A stretch of 64,000 bases of DNA, from NCBI GenBank assembly GCA_050261515.1, contig JBLNDJ010000021.1, positions 124,001 through 188,000 of the forward strand, in the 5' to 3' direction. The position numbers and the translations under genes were made by a program. The notes beneath the pieces were generated by a model, which was given only the letters and a program-made list of their open reading frames with translations, made no database searches and was not told the origin of the DNA. Positions 34,040 to 43,451 of this stretch are shown here, one piece after another. Positions within the stretch are counted from its first letter, which is position 1. Every line of letters starts with the position of its first letter. Source of the stretch: JBLNDJ01 sp050261515. Its GTDB lineage: Bacteria; Acidobacteriota; Terriglobia; Bryobacterales; Bryobacteraceae.

Positions 34040-35203
34040 ATGCCACAGGTTGCCGCTTCCGCCGAGGCTGTTCCGTATTCGCGCATACGCGAGCTTGCCG
34101 AGATCGCAATGCGGATGGATGGGGTGCTGAAGCTCTACTTCGGCGAGTCGAGCCTGCCGACGCCCGAGTACATACGGCGCGCGGCCCAGAAGGCCATGGC
34201 CGACGGGTTCCTGTTCTACACGGAGAACGCGGGGCTGCCGTCGCTGCGCCGGGCGATCGCGGATTCGTACCGGAAGCTGCACGGCGTCGAGCTGGACGCG
34301 ATGGGCGAAATCGTCGTGACGGCGTCGGGCGTGCAGGCGCTGAATGTGGGGATCCGGTGCTGCCTCGATCCGGGGGACGAGGCCCTTGTGCTTACGCCGG
34401 CCTGGCCCAACGGGGCGTCGATCGTCGAGCTGGTGAACGCGGTGCCGCGTATGGTGCCGCAGACGCTGTGCGGCGCGCGCTACGGGATCGACTTCGACGC
34501 GCTCGAAGCGGCCGTCACGCCGCGGACGCGCCTGCTGATCTACACGTCGCCTTCGAACCCGCTCGGATGGGTGGCGACCGAAGAGGAACAGCAGCGGCTG
34601 CTCGACTTCGCGCGCCGCCACGGTTTGTGGCTGCTCGCGGACGAGGTTTACGAACGGCTGTACTACGGGAGCGGCGCGGCGGCGCCGTCGATTCTCAAGA
34701 AAGCCACGCGCGAGGATGCCCTGATCGTGGCGCAGTCGTTTTCGAAGGCGTACTGTATGACGGGATGGCGGGTGGGGTGGCTGGTGGCGCGCCGCGACCT
34801 GGCCAAACGGGCCGGCGAGCTGAACGAGTTCATCATTTCGCACGCGCCGAGCTTCGCGCAGCGGGCCGCCGAGACGGCGCTGGTCTGGGGCGAGATCGAG
34901 ATGAAGAAGATGCTCGCGCGATACCGGGAGAATCGAGACTACTGCCTGGCGATGCTGCGGCAGGTGCGCGGCGTCACGGTGCCCGAGCCGGACGGTGCGT
35001 TCTACCTCTTCCCGAAAATCGAAGGCCTGACCGATTCTTTCGGCTTCTGCCGCCGGCTGCTCGAGGAAACCAGCGTCGGGCTGGCCCCGGGCGTGGCGTT
35101 CGGCGCCGGGGGCGAGGGCTCGGTGCGGATCTGCTACGCGGCCGAGCGCGAAATCCTCAAGCCGGCCATGGAGCGGCTGGCGGCGTTTCTCGCCGCTCGC
35201 TGA
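34040..35203 (+). CDS. Class I/II PLP aminotransferase
   Basis: 387 aa. Fold-type I aspartate aminotransferase-like enzyme. Motifs: FYTENAGLPSLRRAIADSY, TSPSNPLGWVA, the LLADEVYERLYYG aspartate segment and the Schiff-base lysine K236 in SFSKAYCMTGWRVGW; the C-terminal arginine that anchors the substrate carboxylate is in GSVRICYA. The substrate is not determinable; it is close to aspartate/aromatic aminotransferases. It is divergent from the flippase and ends 47 nt inside the 3' end of the convergent histidine kinase gene. Confidence 0.87.
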   Translation: MPQVAASAEAVPYSRIRELAEIAMRMDGVLKLYFGESSLPTPEYIRRAAQKAMADGFLFYTENAGLPSLRRAIADSYRKLHGVELDAMGEIVVTASGVQALNVGIRCCLDPGDEALVLTPAWPNGASIVELVNAVPRMVPQTLCGARYGIDFDALEAAVTPRTRLLIYTSPSNPLGWVATEEEQQRLLDFARRHGLWLLADEVYERLYYGSGAAAPSILKKATREDALIVAQSFSKAYCMTGWRVGWLVARRDLAKRAGELNEFIISHAPSFAQRAAETALVWGEIEMKKMLARYRENRDYCLAMLRQVRGVTVPEPDGAFYLFPKIEGLTDSFGFCRRLLEETSVGLAPGVAFGAGGEGSVRICYAAEREILKPAMERLAAFLAAR

Positions 35204-38123
35204 CCACAGCATCGATGGCGGCAAACAGTTCGGCGGGCCGGACAGGTTTGGCGACGTAGCCATCCATTCCGGCTTCGAGGCAGCGCTCGCGGTCGCCTTT
35301 CATGGCGTGCGCCGTCAGGGCCAGGATGCGCACGTGCCCGCCGGTGGAGCGCTCGCGCTCGCGGATGGCGGCCGTCGCCTGGAAACCGTCGAGCCCGGGC
35401 ATCTGGATGTCCATCAGGATCAGGTCGAACCGCTCGCGCCCGGCCAACTCGACCGCGGAGGGGCCGTCCGTGGCGGTGTAGACCTGGTGGCCGCGGTTCT
35501 GGAGCAGTTTCTCGGCGAGCCTCCGGTTGACGGCGTTGTCTTCGACCACCAGGATGCGCAGGGAGCCGGCGGGCGGGGCGGCCGGTCTGGGCGGCTCGCC
35601 CTGGGCCGCCGGCGTCTCGGGGATTCCGAATTCCGCCGTGAAGTAGAACGTGGAGCCTTCTCCCACGCGGCTCCGCACGCGGACGCTTCCGCCCATCAGG
35701 GCGGCAAGCTGCGACGAGATGGCCAGACCCAGGCCCGTACCGCCGTGCCTGCGGGCGGTCGAGCCGTCGGCTTGCGCAAAGGCGTCGAAGATCACGCGCT
35801 GCTTCTCCGCGGCAATTCCGATGCCGGTATCGCGCACGGCAAAAACCAGCTTGCAGGCGCCGGTTCCTCCGGTTTCGCGCGTGACGCGCACCTCGACTTC
35901 GCCGCGTTCCGTGAACTTTACGCCGTTTCCGGCCAGGTTGAGCAGGACTTGCCGCACGCGGCCCGGATCGCCTACCAGCCGCTGGGGCACGGCGGCATCG
36001 ACGTCCCAGTCGAGCCGCAGCCCCTTGGCGGCCGCCGGGGCACGCAAGCTCCGGCAGACGTCCGAGACCAGCCTGCGGACGTCGAACTCGACGCGCTCGA
36101 CTTCAAGTTTTCGGGCCTCGATCTTCGAGAAATCGAGGATGTCGTTGATCACGGCCAGCAGCGACTCGGCGCAGGTCCGGATCGTGTCCACGTAATCGCG
36201 CTGCTCGGGCGTCAGGTTGGTCGAAAGCGCAAGCTCGGCCATGCCGATCACGCCGTTCATCGGCGTCCGGATCTCGTGGCTCATGTTGGCGAGAAACTCG
36301 CTCTTGGAGCGGCTGGCCGCCTCGGCGGCTTCCTTGGCCCGGGCCGCTTCGGCCTGCGCGCGCCGGCGCTCGGTGACATCGCGCGCGATCCCCTCGACGC
36401 GCACCGGCCGTCCGTCGCGCACGATGAGATGCGGGCTGAACTCGACCGCGCGCCTCCGTCCGTCCTTCATGACGATTCCGGTGTCAAAGGCGGTCTCGGG
36501 CAAGGCGGCCTCGTCGGTTTCGAGCAGGTGACGCAGTTGCGCGCGCGATTCGGGCGGGGCAAGGTCGAGGATGTTGGTGGTGAGGGCCTCCTGGCGCGTA
36601 TAGCCGGTGATGCGCTCGCCGGCGGGATTGAGCGCGGTGAAGTATCCGGACAGATCGCGCGTGTAGATCATGTCGTTGGCGTTTTCGATCAGGTCCTGAT
36701 AGCGCTTCTCGAGCGCGGCCTCGCGTTCGAGCTTCTGGCGGATGATGTTCGTCTGGGCGCGTATGCGGCGGCGCAGCACGGCGGTCCAGGCCATAGCCGC
36801 CAAAATGATTGCGCACATCACGCCGGCTATCGCGGCTCCGCGCCCGGCGGTCAGCCAGGGCGGCCGCTCCAGGATTTCGATGTCCCGTGTGGAGCGCAGA
36901 AGCAGACGGAAGCTGGTGGGGGTCATCGAGTTCTGTTCGGCCTGCATGCGGCAGATTCCGGTCAGCCGCAGCATCGATCCTTCCAGGAGTTCGGGCATGC
37001 GGTCGCGCGCGCCATCGCGATCCATCTCGGCGTCGAACAGAATGTTTCCCGAGCGCAGAGCCAGTACCGTCCGGCCGCTCGCGTACATCATGCTCAGCAG
37101 GCGCCCTTCGACCATCACCAGGACCCCGTTGGCGTCGCTTTCGAGCACCTGCGCGGCTTCGACCGCCCCGGCGGCGGGCGGCGCCACGCGGCCGGTTTTG
37201 CGGAAAACGGCGTCCTCAAGCACAGGCGCGAACTCGCCGAGGGCGGGGAACCCCAGCGCCTCGACGACGTCGCCGGGCTCGAAGGCCGTGCGCCCGCTGG
37301 TCTGTATCGTCACGCCCTGGTTGTCATCCGAAACAATGACCAGTTGCCCCGGCCGGCGGAGCGCGACGACGCCCTTGACGCGAACGCGCCGGTTCAAGCG
37401 GGCCGCGCCTCTGAAGCGCAGCACATCCGCCACGGTGGCGCTTGGCGCCATCCACGGGTCCTTCGGCGCAGGCCGGACGAACCTCAGGTGCTCGATGCCG
37501 GGGACGTGCAACTGGAAGCCCGTTACCTGATTGTTCCGGTTCATGAGCGTTGCGCAGACGCCGCGCGCCTCGATCTCGGCGCCGACAAGCCGCTCGGGCG
37601 GTTTCGCGCCCGTGATCCGTATATTGATGGGAAACCGGTGTCCTTCCGGCGCGATCCACAGCACCAGCCGGTCGCTGTCGGCCGACGCCATCCGGACTTC
37701 TCCGGCAACCTTGACCCACTGGCTGTCCCACTGGCGGGAGCGGAGGTCCAGATAAGGAACCGGGCGCGCTTTGGGAAAGCTCCCGGCGGCCAGCCGGCGC
37801 AGCCTGGGGGCGAACACAACCGGCGCGAACACTCCGTTTCCGGTCCGCCCGCGCAGCTCGACCCAGTCGCCGCTTTTGAGCGGAAGCGGCTCCCGGCCGG
37901 CGTCCACCCAGATACCGGCCGTAGCGTCCTGTACAAAAAGGTCTTCGTGCGCCGGGTTGTAGAACGTGAGCACGCCGCGAATGCGCACCGGGTATCCACG
38001 CTCGGCCTCTGCCGGAGTGAGCCGCCGGATTCTGGCGATGCTGGTGAGCTCGGGCAGTCCGGCCCTGGCCGCGGAGGCCGCCAGAAGCCACACCGGCAAC
38101 ACCAGTTGCGCGAAGCGCCGCAC
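35157..38123 (-). CDS. Hybrid sensor histidine kinase with exported beta-rich sensor region
   Basis: 988 aa. Signal peptide at residues 1-21 (VLPVWLLAASAARA). A long extracytoplasmic region to about 420 contains repeated OB-like segments (IRGVLTFYNPAHEDLFVQD; VKGVVALRRPGQLVIVSDD). A transmembrane helix lies at about 424-445, a PAS domain at about 465-590, a HisKA H-box with His616 (NMSHEIRTPMNG), an HATPase domain (VGDPGRVRQVLLNLAGNG, DTGIGI, GGTGLGL) and a C-terminal receiver with Asp905 (LILMDIQMPG). It is last in an operon-like run permease-folC-plsC-kinase (37-nt gap from plsC). The sensed ligand is unknown. Confidence 0.9.
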   Translation of the reverse strand: MRRFAQLVLPVWLLAASAARAGLPELTSIARIRRLTPAEAERGYPVRIRGVLTFYNPAHEDLFVQDATAGIWVDAGREPLPLKSGDWVELRGRTGNGVFAPVVFAPRLRRLAAGSFPKARPVPYLDLRSRQWDSQWVKVAGEVRMASADSDRLVLWIAPEGHRFPINIRITGAKPPERLVGAEIEARGVCATLMNRNNQVTGFQLHVPGIEHLRFVRPAPKDPWMAPSATVADVLRFRGAARLNRRVRVKGVVALRRPGQLVIVSDDNQGVTIQTSGRTAFEPGDVVEALGFPALGEFAPVLEDAVFRKTGRVAPPAAGAVEAAQVLESDANGVLVMVEGRLLSMMYASGRTVLALRSGNILFDAEMDRDGARDRMPELLEGSMLRLTGICRMQAEQNSMTPTSFRLLLRSTRDIEILERPPWLTAGRGAAIAGVMCAIILAAMAWTAVLRRRIRAQTNIIRQKLEREAALEKRYQDLIENANDMIYTRDLSGYFTALNPAGERITGYTRQEALTTNILDLAPPESRAQLRHLLETDEAALPETAFDTGIVMKDGRRRAVEFSPHLIVRDGRPVRVEGIARDVTERRRAQAEAARAKEAAEAASRSKSEFLANMSHEIRTPMNGVIGMAELALSTNLTPEQRDYVDTIRTCAESLLAVINDILDFSKIEARKLEVERVEFDVRRLVSDVCRSLRAPAAAKGLRLDWDVDAAVPQRLVGDPGRVRQVLLNLAGNGVKFTERGEVEVRVTRETGGTGACKLVFAVRDTGIGIAAEKQRVIFDAFAQADGSTARRHGGTGLGLAISSQLAALMGGSVRVRSRVGEGSTFYFTAEFGIPETPAAQGEPPRPAAPPAGSLRILVVEDNAVNRRLAEKLLQNRGHQVYTATDGPSAVELAGRERFDLILMDIQMPGLDGFQATAAIRERERSTGGHVRILALTAHAMKGDRERCLEAGMDGYVAKPVRPAELFAAIDAVVSERRETPPAAPWPA

Positions 38124-38160
38124 GCGCTTCTATCGGATTTTGCCGCGGGAAACTTGAGGG

Positions 38161-38886
38161 CTACTTCCCGTATGCCCCGTCGGAGAGCTCGGCGACGCGC
38201 TCGCGCAGCTCCGCGTTCAGCCGGTGGCGGTCGCGCACGGTCATGCCCGCGGTCGGCACCGGCTTGCCGATTCGCAGTACGGCGGGACCCGGCTTGACCA
38301 ACAGCGAACCCATGGGCAGCACTTCGCGCGTGCCGGCGAGACCCACGGGAACCGCCGGCACGCCGGCCTTGATCGCGACATAGGCCGCGCCTTCCCTGAA
38401 CTCGGTCATGTCCCCCGGCGAGCGGCCGCCCTCGGGGAAGATCAGCACCGAGATGCCGCGATCACGCACGATCTCCGCCGCTTCCGCCAAGGTCTTGAGC
38501 GAGGCCCGCGCGTCGTCGCGGTGCACCGGGATGTGCCCGGCGCGACTCAGGTGGTAGCCGATGAAGGGCACGCTGAACAGGCTTTCCTTCGCCATGAAGC
38601 GGAACTGAACGGGGATGCTCGGCAGGATCGCGGGAATATCCATGAAGCTGAGATGATTCGACACGAACACGTAGCTCGCGCCGGGCGAGATGTTCTCGAG
38701 GCCCTCGACGCGCAGCCTGACGCCCGAGACGCGCAGCAGCATGCGGGCCCACGCGCACGCCACGCGGTGCTGCGCGCGCCCGCTTGCGTCGAACAGCGAC
38801 GTCACGAGCGACACGGTGCCGTAAGCGGCCGTGGCGAGGAGGATCAGGGGGTCGGTGAAGAGCGCAGCGCGGATTGAAGAGAACAC
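38161..38886 (-). CDS. plsC: 1-acyl-sn-glycerol-3-phosphate acyltransferase
   Basis: 241 aa, the usual PlsC length. Catalytic NHxxxxD motif at 77-83 (NHLSFMD), substrate-binding FPEG at 150-153 (LIFPEGGRS) and VPAVPVGLAG further on. An N-terminal hydrophobic stretch (LILLATAAYGTVSLVTSLF) anchors it to the inner membrane. It transfers an acyl chain to lysophosphatidic acid in phospholipid synthesis. It starts 16 nt after folC. Confidence 0.9.
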   Translation of the reverse strand: MFSSIRAALFTDPLILLATAAYGTVSLVTSLFDASGRAQHRVACAWARMLLRVSGVRLRVEGLENISPGASYVFVSNHLSFMDIPAILPSIPVQFRFMAKESLFSVPFIGYHLSRAGHIPVHRDDARASLKTLAEAAEIVRDRGISVLIFPEGGRSPGDMTEFREGAAYVAIKAGVPAVPVGLAGTREVLPMGSLLVKPGPAVLRIGKPVPTAGMTVRDRHRLNAELRERVAELSDGAYGK

Positions 38887-38902
38887 GGTTGAATGGACTA
38901 TT

Positions 38903-40165
38903 CTAGCGACACAGCAGCCGCCGCGCCTCGCCGGCGAGAAACAGCGACCCGCTCACGAACACCGCATCTTCGGGGGCCGCCTCGCGCCGCACCAGCGCCA
39001 GCGCGTCTTCGAGCGTCCCGGCCGTGCGCAGGCGCGGATGGTCCGCCAACTCGCGGATCGTCTCCGGCCGCACCGAGCGCGCCTGCCGCGGCGCAGTCGC
39101 GACGATTTCGTCGGCCAGCGGGAACAGGATCGCGCCCATTTCTTCGACCGCTTTGTCGCGCATCGCCCCATAGACGAGCCACACGCGGCGGCCGTCGAAG
39201 AAGCGGTTGATGTAGGCGGCCAGCGCGCGCGCGCCCGCGGGGTTGTGCGCGCCGTCGAGAATGATCTCGGGCGCGGAGGCGACGCGCTCCAGGCGCCCCG
39301 GCCAGCGCGCCTGCCGGATGCCGTCGCGGATGGCCGCGGGCCCGAGTCCAAGCGTGTGGAGCGCGACGGCCGCCGTGGCGGCGTTCGCGACCTGGTGCTC
39401 TCCGGCGAGCGGGCAATCGACCCGGATCCCGCCCACTTGGAAACAGCTCCCGCCGGGATAGAGCGCCAGGCCGCTGATGGGCCACCTCGAGGTCCAGACG
39501 GGCTCGACGCCGAGGGCCGACGCGGCATCCGCGAGCGTGCGCTCGACCTCGGGCCGCTGCGCGGAGAACACGGCGCGGGCACCCGGCTTCAAAATGCCCG
39601 CTTTTTCGCCCGCGATCGCCTCGAGGCTCCGGCCGAGGAACGCCTCGTGGTCGAAATCGACCGGCGTGATGATGGCCAGGCGCGGCGTGACGACGTTGGT
39701 CGCATCCAGGCGCCCGCCGAGTCCGACTTCAAGCACCGCCGTCTGGACCCCGGCGTCGCGGAACGCGAGGAACGCCATCGCGGTGACGGTTTCGAAGTAG
39801 GTCGGATGCGCCTCGAGCGCGCCCGAGGCGATCAGGCGCTCGGCCGCGGCGTGGACTTCATCGAATGCCGCCGCGAACGCCTGCTCGCTGAGCGGCTCGC
39901 CGGAGATGCGGATGCGCTCGGCCGGCTCGATGAGATGCGGCGACGTGTAGAGCCCTGTGCGCACGCCCGAAGCGCGCAGCGCCGCCTCGATCATGGCGCA
40001 GACGGAGCCTTTCCCGTTGGTCCCTGCGACGTGAATGTACTCGCCGCGGCGGTGGGGCGCGCCGAGGGCGGCGAGGAGGGCGTCCACGCGGTCGAGCCCG
40101 AGTTTGGCCGCCTTCACTTCGTTGCCGAGAGAGTAGAGAAACCGGACCGCCTCAGCGTAGGTCAT
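38903..40165 (-). CDS. folC: Folylpolyglutamate synthase / dihydrofolate synthase
   Basis: 420 aa, Mur-ligase fold. P-loop GTNGKGS (48-54), SPHLIEPAERIRI, LEVGLGGRLDATNVV, DFDHEAFLG and LDGAHNPAGARAL are all family signatures. It adds glutamate to dihydropteroate and folates. ATG 40163-40165 (MTYAEAVRFLYSL) matches the normal FolC N-terminus; a longer in-frame extension would intrude into the permease gene. It overlaps the permease gene end by 14 nt, indicating coupling. Confidence 0.93.
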   Translation of the reverse strand: MTYAEAVRFLYSLGNEVKAAKLGLDRVDALLAALGAPHRRGEYIHVAGTNGKGSVCAMIEAALRASGVRTGLYTSPHLIEPAERIRISGEPLSEQAFAAAFDEVHAAAERLIASGALEAHPTYFETVTAMAFLAFRDAGVQTAVLEVGLGGRLDATNVVTPRLAIITPVDFDHEAFLGRSLEAIAGEKAGILKPGARAVFSAQRPEVERTLADAASALGVEPVWTSRWPISGLALYPGGSCFQVGGIRVDCPLAGEHQVANAATAAVALHTLGLGPAAIRDGIRQARWPGRLERVASAPEIILDGAHNPAGARALAAYINRFFDGRRVWLVYGAMRDKAVEEMGAILFPLADEIVATAPRQARSVRPETIRELADHPRLRTAGTLEDALALVRREAAPEDAVFVSGSLFLAGEARRLLCR

Positions 40166-41546
40166 GGTTCGGATTCCCGCCTTCGCGCCGGGCGGCGCAC
40201 GCACTCGCGCGCAAGGCATGCGCGCGCTTGCCCCTTGTGAACGCCATTCCAGCGGTCGCGATCAGGGCCGCGCAGCCCGCGGCGATCTTGCCGTCGTAGA
40301 GCCAAGCAGAGCCCGTGCCTCCGGGCGGCACGAGCGAGAAGCCGATGCCCGCGGCCGTCACCGCCAGGCCCGCCGCCGCGCTCCACCTGAGCCCGTGCTT
40401 CCAGGCCGCGGCGAACAGGTACAGGAACGGGATGAAATACGTGATAACGGTCATATCCACCAGCAACTGGTAGCCGTCGCGCAGCGTCTCGCCGAACTGC
40501 ATGGCCAGCAGGAACGCCGTGCAGGCGGTCCCCTGCGTCAGGATCGCGACGTGCGGCGTTTTCCAGCGCGGATGCAGGCGGCCGAAGGCGGGCGGCAGGT
40601 AGCGGTCGAGGCCGATCGCGAACGGCACGCGCGCGCTGCCGCTCAGCCATGCGCCGAGCTGTCCGGTGATCCCGAAGGCGATCAGCACCGCGAGCGCCAT
40701 CGCGACCCAGGGGACGCCGAGCCGGTCCGCGGCGGCCGCGGCGGCCTGCGTCAGGCCCGAGAGAATGTTCACGTCGGCGGGCGCGAGCACGGCGAGAATG
40801 GCGAGCGTTCCGGCGATGTAGAACCCGGCGATGAGCAGGCCGCTGATCCAGGCCGCGCGCGGCACCGTGCGCTCCGGGTTGCGGATCTCGCCGCCCATGA
40901 TCGCCCCCAGCTCGAGGCCTCCGAAGGCGAAGGCGATCTGCGACCAGAAATTCAGCCTCCCCCAGTTCCATTCGGGGACCAGTTGCACGGGCGTCGCCGC
41001 ACCGTGCGTCATCCAGACCGCGAAGCCGAGTCCGACGAGCACGACGCCCGCCGTGTAGGTCGCCAGGCCCCCGAGGTTCTCCGTCCACTTGCCGACGCGC
41101 AGGCCGACGAGGTTGGTAATGACGCCCACCCAGAGCAGCGCGAGCGACATCGGAATGACGAACGCGCGCGACTCCCCGATCCAGGCGTAGCGCGCACCGA
41201 AGCCGTAGACCGCCATGCCGATTCCGGCCAGCAGCAGGTTCGGGAAGAAGAACAAGTTGCTCAGCCAGTAGCACCAGCCGCAGAGGAAGCCGTGCCAATC
41301 GCCGAAGGTGTGGCGCGTCCAGCGGTAGAGGCCGCCCTCCTCGGGCAGTTTCGCGGTGAGCCGCGACACCGCCAGCGCCGACGGAACGAAGAAGAAGACC
41401 GCCGCCAGCACCCACAGGCTGATCGACGCCGGGCCCGCGTGCGCCGCCGCCGCGAGCCAGCGTATGCCGACGACGGCCGCGATATTGAAGAGCACGAGGT
41501 CCCGGAGCCCGAGTTCCCGCGCCAGCCCCGGTTTCGATTCAGGCAT
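40152..41546 (-). CDS. APC-family amino acid permease
   Basis: 464 aa with about 12 transmembrane helices. The first begins RDLVLFNIAAVVGIRWL; FAFGGLELGAIMGGEIRNPERTVPRAAW is the conserved segment around helices 6-7 in amino acid transporters. The C-terminal 25 residues are basic and cytoplasmic. It heads a minus-strand run with folC, plsC and the hybrid kinase. The substrate is unknown; its resemblance to glutamate/GABA-type antiporters is a family-level impression only. Confidence 0.85.
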   Translation of the reverse strand: MPESKPGLARELGLRDLVLFNIAAVVGIRWLAAAAHAGPASISLWVLAAVFFFVPSALAVSRLTAKLPEEGGLYRWTRHTFGDWHGFLCGWCYWLSNLFFFPNLLLAGIGMAVYGFGARYAWIGESRAFVIPMSLALLWVGVITNLVGLRVGKWTENLGGLATYTAGVVLVGLGFAVWMTHGAATPVQLVPEWNWGRLNFWSQIAFAFGGLELGAIMGGEIRNPERTVPRAAWISGLLIAGFYIAGTLAILAVLAPADVNILSGLTQAAAAAADRLGVPWVAMALAVLIAFGITGQLGAWLSGSARVPFAIGLDRYLPPAFGRLHPRWKTPHVAILTQGTACTAFLLAMQFGETLRDGYQLLVDMTVITYFIPFLYLFAAAWKHGLRWSAAAGLAVTAAGIGFSLVPPGGTGSAWLYDGKIAAGCAALIATAGMAFTRGKRAHALRASACAARREGGNPNHDLR

Positions 41547-41595
41547 TCAAAATTCATGGTACGGCACGGAATGTGTTGCACTGTATACTCGCAGT

Positions 41596-42771
41596 GTGGG
41601 GTCATCGGTTCCGGCTCTGTTGGCCGCGCTGGCTTTGTGCGCCGCCGCGCAGCCTTCCCCCTGGGACAACGCCATCGACGCCTGCCGGTCCGCTTACGAA
41701 CAGGGGCGGTACGTGGAAGCCGAGAAGCACTGCAAGGCCGCGCTGCTCGAGGCCGAGAGCTTTGAGCCGAAGGACCCGCGGCTGGCCGCCACGCTCGACC
41801 AGACCATCACCGTCTACCGCACCGAAGGCAAGCTGCTGGCCGCCGAACCCTACTACCACCGCCTGCTCGGCATCCAGGAAGCCACCTGGGGGCCGCAGGA
41901 CCTGCGGCTGGTCACGGTTCTGAACGGGCTCGGCACGCTGTACACCGCGACGCGGCAGTGGGACCAGGCCGAGTCGTTCTACCAGCGGGCGCTCGCCATT
42001 CGGGAAAAGGCGCTCGGGGGCGAGCACCCGGACGTTGCGGCGACGCTCGAAAGCCTGGCATCGCTCGCTGCCGTCCAGGCCCGGTTCGATGCCGCGGAGG
42101 CGTATTACATACGCGCGCTCGGCATACGGGAGCGATCGCAGGGCGCCGATCACCTGAGCATCGCGGCGACGCTCGACGGCCTGGCGGGCATGTACCGCGA
42201 CCAGGGCAAGTACGCCGCGGCCGAGCCGCTCTACCGGCGCGCGCTCGCCATCCGCGAGAAGGCGCTCGGGCCGGACCATCCCGAACTGGTCCCGAGCCTC
42301 GACAATCTCGCCTGGATCTGTTACGCCGAGCGGAAATACGCGCAAGCCGAGCCTCTCTACGGCCGCTCGCTGCTGATTTGGGAAAAGGCCGTCGGCAACG
42401 AGCACCCCACGGTCGCCACGGCGCTCGACAACCTGGCCGGGGCCTACGTCGCGCAGGAGAAATTCGCCGAAGCCGAGCCGCTTTACCAGCGCGCGCTGCT
42501 GATCCGGGAAAAGTCGCTGCTGGCGAACTACGACAAGCTGGCGTCGGCTTATGTCGGCGATAAGAAGTACGCCCAGGCGGAGCAGGTTTACCAGCGGGCG
42601 CTGGCGGTGGCCGAGCGGAGCGCGATCCCCGACCGCGTCCAGATCGGCATGGTGCTCGAACGCTACGCCGAGCTGCTCAAGATGTTGAACCGCCAGGAAG
42701 AAGCCGCTCGCATGCTGGCGCGCATCCGGCAGATTAAGCAACGTTTGGCTCACGAGAGCAGCGAGCCCTAG
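41596..42771 (+). CDS. Exported TPR protein (kinesin light chain-like repeats)
   Basis: 391 aa. GTG start (41596); residues 4-17 (VPALLAALALCAAAQ) are a signal peptide. The rest is tetratricopeptide repeats of 42-residue kinesin-light-chain type, each with AEPLYRRALAIREKALG.DHP: at least seven units between about residues 60 and 350. These form a right-handed superhelix for protein-protein contacts. A TATACT box at 41584-41589 is too close to the start for an ordinary leader. It precedes the sigma factor/secretion operon, separated by paired hairpins. Confidence 0.78.
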   Translation: MGSSVPALLAALALCAAAQPSPWDNAIDACRSAYEQGRYVEAEKHCKAALLEAESFEPKDPRLAATLDQTITVYRTEGKLLAAEPYYHRLLGIQEATWGPQDLRLVTVLNGLGTLYTATRQWDQAESFYQRALAIREKALGGEHPDVAATLESLASLAAVQARFDAAEAYYIRALGIRERSQGADHLSIAATLDGLAGMYRDQGKYAAAEPLYRRALAIREKALGPDHPELVPSLDNLAWICYAERKYAQAEPLYGRSLLIWEKAVGNEHPTVATALDNLAGAYVAQEKFAEAEPLYQRALLIREKSLLANYDKLASAYVGDKKYAQAEQVYQRALAVAERSAIPDRVQIGMVLERYAELLKMLNRQEEAARMLARIRQIKQRLAHESSEP

Positions 42772-42800
42772 CGCTTCCGCCTTAAACTGGTTGGTTACCC

Positions 42801-42870
42801 GTGGAGCAGCCTCTCCAGGGCGGCCTGAGGGCCGCCGCAGGCCAGGGCCTGCCCCACGCCAGACTTTTTT
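42801..42870 (+). terminator. Double-hairpin terminator / REP-like palindrome
   Basis: Two perfect stems in a row: GGCGGCC/GGCCGCC with loop TGAG (42819-42836) and GCAGGC/GCCTGC with loop CAGG (42837-42852), then CCCCACGCCAGAC and TTTTTT (42865-42870). It would end the TPR transcript. The same GGCAGGxx palindrome style recurs at 47905-47990, so it may be a REP-type repeat adopted as terminator. Confidence 0.6.
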
Positions 42871-42902
42871 CATCCCGTGTGCGTCATTGAGTAGGAGCCG
42901 AG

Positions 42903-43451
42903 TTGATCTTCCGAGAGGTTGAGGACCGCGACCTGATCGAGCGGGCCCGGCGGAAGGATGTGGAGGCCTACAACCTCCTCGTTTCCCGTTGGGAGCGCCG
43001 CGTGTTCAATTACCTGCTGCGACTGGTCCGCGACCGCGAAGACGCTCTCGACTTGAGCCAGGACGTCTTCTTGAAGGCTTATCAGAACCTAGCGAAACTC
43101 GAAAACCAGGACCGCTTCGGTCCCTGGCTGTACCGCATCGCCCACAACGAAGCCTATTCGATGCTGCGCAGGCAGCGTCCGGAAGACGAGCTTCCGCCGG
43201 AATCCGGCGCCGAACCCTCCCGTTTCCGCATGTACCCGGTGGAGCTTTCGGTGACCGTGGAAGCCGCGCTCAGCCGCCTGTCGGCCGAACAGCGCGAAGC
43301 CGTCGTGCTCAAAATCTACCAGGGGTTCAAATTCGACGAGATGGCCGAGGTGCTGGAGTGCCCGGTTTCGACCGTGAAATCGCGCCTCTACGCCGCGCTC
43401 GACCAGCTGAAGGAAACCCTGGCTCCAATTCAGACGCGGGGTGTCGAATGA
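42903..43451 (+). CDS. ECF-type RNA polymerase sigma factor
   Basis: 182 aa. Region 2 at about residues 20-90 (LDLSQDVFLKAYQNL, FGPWLYRIAHNEAYSMLRR) and region 4 at about 120-175 (LSAEQREAVVLKIYQGFKF, CPVSTVKSRLYAALDQLK). Regions 1 and 3 are absent, as in sigma-E/ECF proteins. TTG 42903 is the start, with TAGGAG 6 nt upstream. Its stop overlaps the anti-sigma start (ATGA). It heads the secretion operon and may autoregulate it. Confidence 0.9.
   Translation: MIFREVEDRDLIERARRKDVEAYNLLVSRWERRVFNYLLRLVRDREDALDLSQDVFLKAYQNLAKLENQDRFGPWLYRIAHNEAYSMLRRQRPEDELPPESGAEPSRFRMYPVELSVTVEAALSRLSAEQREAVVLKIYQGFKFDEMAEVLECPVSTVKSRLYAALDQLKETLAPIQTRGVE

Noticed and set aside
34010..35263. N-terminal extension of the flippase through the aminotransferase gene to 35263
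   Set aside because: The extra 400 residues are antisense to a well-conserved aminotransferase and have no membrane or domain character.
41584..41589. TATACT as the -10 box of the TPR gene
   Set aside because: Lies 7 nt before the GTG start with no matching -35; would require a nearly leaderless mRNA.
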